Assembly (NCBI GenBank): GCA_023254555.1
Contig: JALRLI010000054.1
Coordinates: 1-6,690 of the forward strand
Source: Microbacteriaceae bacterium
Lineage (GTDB): Bacteria > Actinomycetota > Actinomycetes > Actinomycetales > Microbacteriaceae
Direction of reading: 5' to 3'
DNA: 6,690 bases
Part shown: positions 5,665 to 6,690 of the stretch, in pieces
How positions within the stretch are numbered: position 1 is the stretch's first letter
Layout: each line of letters starts with the position of its first letter
Program-made: the position numbers and the translations under genes
The notes under the pieces: generated by a model
What the model was told of the DNA's origin: nothing
What the model saw: the letters and a program-made list of their open reading frames with translations, nothing else
Databases searched by the model: none

Positions 5665-6327
5665 ATGTCGAGCGAAAATCTGCCAGACTCAGCAACCTCC
5701 GATCGCGAGAACCCGTTCGCGGGTCGCCGGCCAAAGCCAGACAGTTTTGACAAGCCGAAAAAGGGCCGTCGGGTTGGTGCCCACCGGGCCGGCCGAGGTG
5801 CTGGTGCCGGGTGGATGCGCGCGCTCTGGATCATCATCGCCACCGCCGTACTCACCGCATTGGGCATTATCTTCGTCGTGATCGGCCCCGAAAACATCTT
5901 GTTTCCGCAGGGCACAGATCAGACTCAAGAAGCGACAAAGTCGACTGAGGCAACAGTCAAAGCGAAGGTTAGCGCTGAAACGACCGTCACTGTGCTGAAC
6001 GGAACCACTACTGAGGGTCTGGGGCAGACCGTTGCAGACGTGATTACATCGAAGAAGTATGGAACCGTTGTCTTCGTGGGTGATGCTGCTGATCAGACAG
6101 CGACTATTAGTGCTGTTTTCTATCATGACCCTGCCGATGAGGCGTACGCCAAGGGTCTCGGCGAAAAGCTCGGCGGAATCTTCTATTACGAGCGTGCAGA
6201 GTATGAGAGTTTCGGCACTCAGCTCGTGGTGCTGATCGGCTCAGACTACAAAGCTCCTCAGGGCGCTTCGACTCCTTCGCCAAGCGAATCCGGCGCGAAT
6301 GAGACCACGCCAGAGACAGCTGAGTAA
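5665..6327 (+). CDS. Membrane-anchored LytR C-terminal (LytR_C) domain protein
   Basis: A 220-residue protein with one membrane span. The N-terminal 50 residues are polar and basic (GRRPKPDSFDKPKKGRRVGAH), hence cytosolic. A span at about 52-74 (ALWIIIATAVLTALGIIFVVI) is followed by a Thr/Glu-rich linker. The outside domain (about 106-195) starts with TTVTVLNGTTTEGLGQTVAD and ends LVVLIGSDYK, the LytR_C pattern of a VLNGT strand, G-L-A/G helix and closing VVLIG strand. The tail is Ser/Thr/Pro/Glu-rich and probably disordered. LytR_C is usually found after the LytR-CpsA-Psr enzyme domain that attaches polymers to peptidoglycan. Here it stands alone without that enzyme part, as in many actinobacterial proteins, so a cell-envelope binding role is inferred but not shown. 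ATG 5665 is chosen because AGAGAGGAG (5651-5659) sits 5 bases upstream; the GTG at 5659 lies inside that ribosome site. Confidence 0.83.
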   Translation: MSSENLPDSATSDRENPFAGRRPKPDSFDKPKKGRRVGAHRAGRGAGAGWMRALWIIIATAVLTALGIIFVVIGPENILFPQGTDQTQEATKSTEATVKAKVSAETTVTVLNGTTTEGLGQTVADVITSKKYGTVVFVGDAADQTATISAVFYHDPADEAYAKGLGEKLGGIFYYERAEYESFGTQLVVLIGSDYKAPQGASTPSPSESGANETTPETAE

Positions 6328-6340
6328 ACGCTGAAAGTAG

Positions 6341-6367
6341 CTTGCACTCTCGATGCCAGAGTGCCAG
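6341..6367. promoter_or_regulatory. Imperfect CIRCE-like element (upstream copy)
   Basis: CTTGCACTC, 9 bases, GAGTGCCAG. The inner arms GCACTC / GAGTGC are perfect, the 9-base spacer equals that of CIRCE, and each 9-base arm matches the TTAGCACTC / GAGTGCTAA consensus at 7 of 9 positions. Its centre is 35 bases upstream of the perfect copy. A different reading is a hairpin terminator for the LytR_C gene, since GCACTCT / AGAGTGC can fold with a 7-base loop, but no T tract follows. Confidence 0.55.
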
Positions 6368-6370
6368 AAT
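6342..6370 (+). promoter_or_regulatory. Candidate groL promoter between and over the two CIRCE copies
   Basis: TTGCAC (6342-6347) and CAGAAT (6365-6370) are 17 bases apart. A start near 6377 would fall at the left edge of the perfect CIRCE, so HrcA there would block initiation. The -35 box lies inside the upstream imperfect copy. The -10 match is fair and the -35 match weak. Confidence 0.4.
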
Positions 6371-6375
6371 TGTGA

Positions 6376-6402
6376 TTAGCACTCTTCTGTATTGAGTGCT
6401 AA
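6376..6402. promoter_or_regulatory. CIRCE operator, HrcA binding site for groL
   Basis: A perfect match to the consensus TTAGCACTC, 9 bases, GAGTGCTAA. CIRCE is bound by the heat-shock repressor HrcA, so groL is expected to be derepressed on heat or folding stress. It ends 39 bases before the groL start. The hrcA gene is not in the window. Confidence 0.97.
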
Positions 6403-6423
6403 ATACATTTTCCGTATACGAAC

Positions 6424-6435
6424 AGGAGACGAGAG
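6424..6435 (+). promoter_or_regulatory. groL ribosome binding site region
   Basis: Two purine-rich blocks, AGGAG (6424-6428) and GAGAG (6431-6435), precede the groL ATG by 13 and 6 bases. The best Shine-Dalgarno match is thus further away than usual, and the weaker one is at the normal distance. Either can support the ATG at 6442. Confidence 0.5.
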
Positions 6436-6441
6436 AAACTA

Positions 6442-6690
6442 ATGGCAAAAATTATTGCTTTTGATGAAGAGGCACGTCGCGGTCTAGAGCGCGGTCTGAA
6501 CATCCTTGCTGACACCGTCAAGGTCACCCTTGGCCCACGTGGACGCAACGTCGTCCTCGAAAAGAAGTGGGGCGCCCCCACGATTACTAACGATGGTGTG
6601 TCCATCGCGAAGGAAATCGAACTGGACGACCCCTTCGAAAAAATCGGTGCAGAGCTCGTCAAAGAGGTTGCCAAGAAGACCGATGACGTT
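6442..6690 (+). CDS. groL: 60-kDa chaperonin GroEL (GroEL2 type), 3' end outside window
   Basis: The first 83 codons of a chaperonin, cut by the window edge. The start MAKIIAFDEEARRGLERGLN and the ATP-site segment TLGPRGRNVVLEKKWGAPTI (29-48) match GroEL, as does TNDGVSIAKEIELDDPFEKI (49-68) with conserved D51. The next conserved GDGTTT motif would fall just past the edge. EEARRGLERG near the N terminus resembles the actinobacterial GroEL2 set rather than GroEL1. No groES precedes it, which also fits the separate groL2 locus of actinobacteria. It folds proteins in the cytosol as an ATP-driven double ring with GroES encoded elsewhere. Regulation is by HrcA through the CIRCE operator upstream. 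The GroEL2 label is inferred from this fragment; the C-terminal Gly-Met-rich tail that would support it is not visible. Confidence 0.97.
   Translation, partial: MAKIIAFDEEARRGLERGLNILADTVKVTLGPRGRNVVLEKKWGAPTITNDGVSIAKEIELDDPFEKIGAELVKEVAKKTDDV

Noticed and set aside
6394..6402. An HspR (HAIR) operator half-site, from TTGAGT at 6392-6397
   Set aside because: The matching ACTCAAG half at the required spacing is absent, and the bases are fully explained by the perfect CIRCE.
1..6690. CRISPR array, insertion sequence, toxin-antitoxin or phage-defence genes
   Set aside because: No spaced direct repeats, transposase motifs or defence domains were found on either strand; every long gene has a recognisable housekeeping or transport family.

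Overview
The window is an ordinary-looking chromosomal stretch from a moderately GC-rich actinobacterium. The evidence is a GroEL2-type chaperonin start under a CIRCE operator, a DsbA-like protein with the extra cysteine pair known from mycobacterial DsbA, a stand-alone LytR_C membrane protein, a tRNA with an encoded CCA end, and many Shine-Dalgarno-led, GC-biased reading frames. The family Microbacteriaceae is my best guess from the general look of the proteins and the msrB / LytR_C / groL neighbourhood, but I cannot prove it from sequence alone.

Layout from left to right. The 3' part of a DsbA-like thiol-disulfide oxidoreductase gene (2-688, start outside the window) is followed by a hairpin and a tRNA-Thr(TGT) (729-804). 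On the minus strand is an SbtA/Sbt_1-family permease (822-1787). A short AT-rich divergent promoter region (1788-1863) separates it from a plus-strand pair: a TerC-family metal-ion exporter (1864-2901) and, 2 bases later, a small winged-helix regulator (2904-3206). Converging on these is a minus-strand PfkB-type sugar kinase (3216-4148). Divergent from the kinase is a two-repeat YdcZ/DUF606 transporter of the DMT superfamily (about 4196-5179). Converging on that is msrB (5183-5584, minus). Divergent from msrB is a LytR_C membrane protein (5665-6327). The window ends in the first 83 codons of groL (6442 onward), whose upstream region carries a perfect CIRCE operator and, 35 bases upstream, a second imperfect one with the same spacing.

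The genes do not form one pathway. They are single-gene units or pairs in alternating orientation, packed with gaps of 3-9 bases at the convergent junctions. A loose theme is housekeeping and stress: envelope thiol oxidation (DsbA), methionine sulfoxide repair (MsrB), metal efflux (TerC), and heat-shock folding (GroEL under HrcA control). I found no mobile element, CRISPR array or defence system, and no convincing new multi-gene system. The items most worth checking are the tandem CIRCE arrangement at groL, the TerC-regulator pair with its repeat-rich AT-rich promoter, and an Asn-to-Ser change in the kinase NXXE motif.
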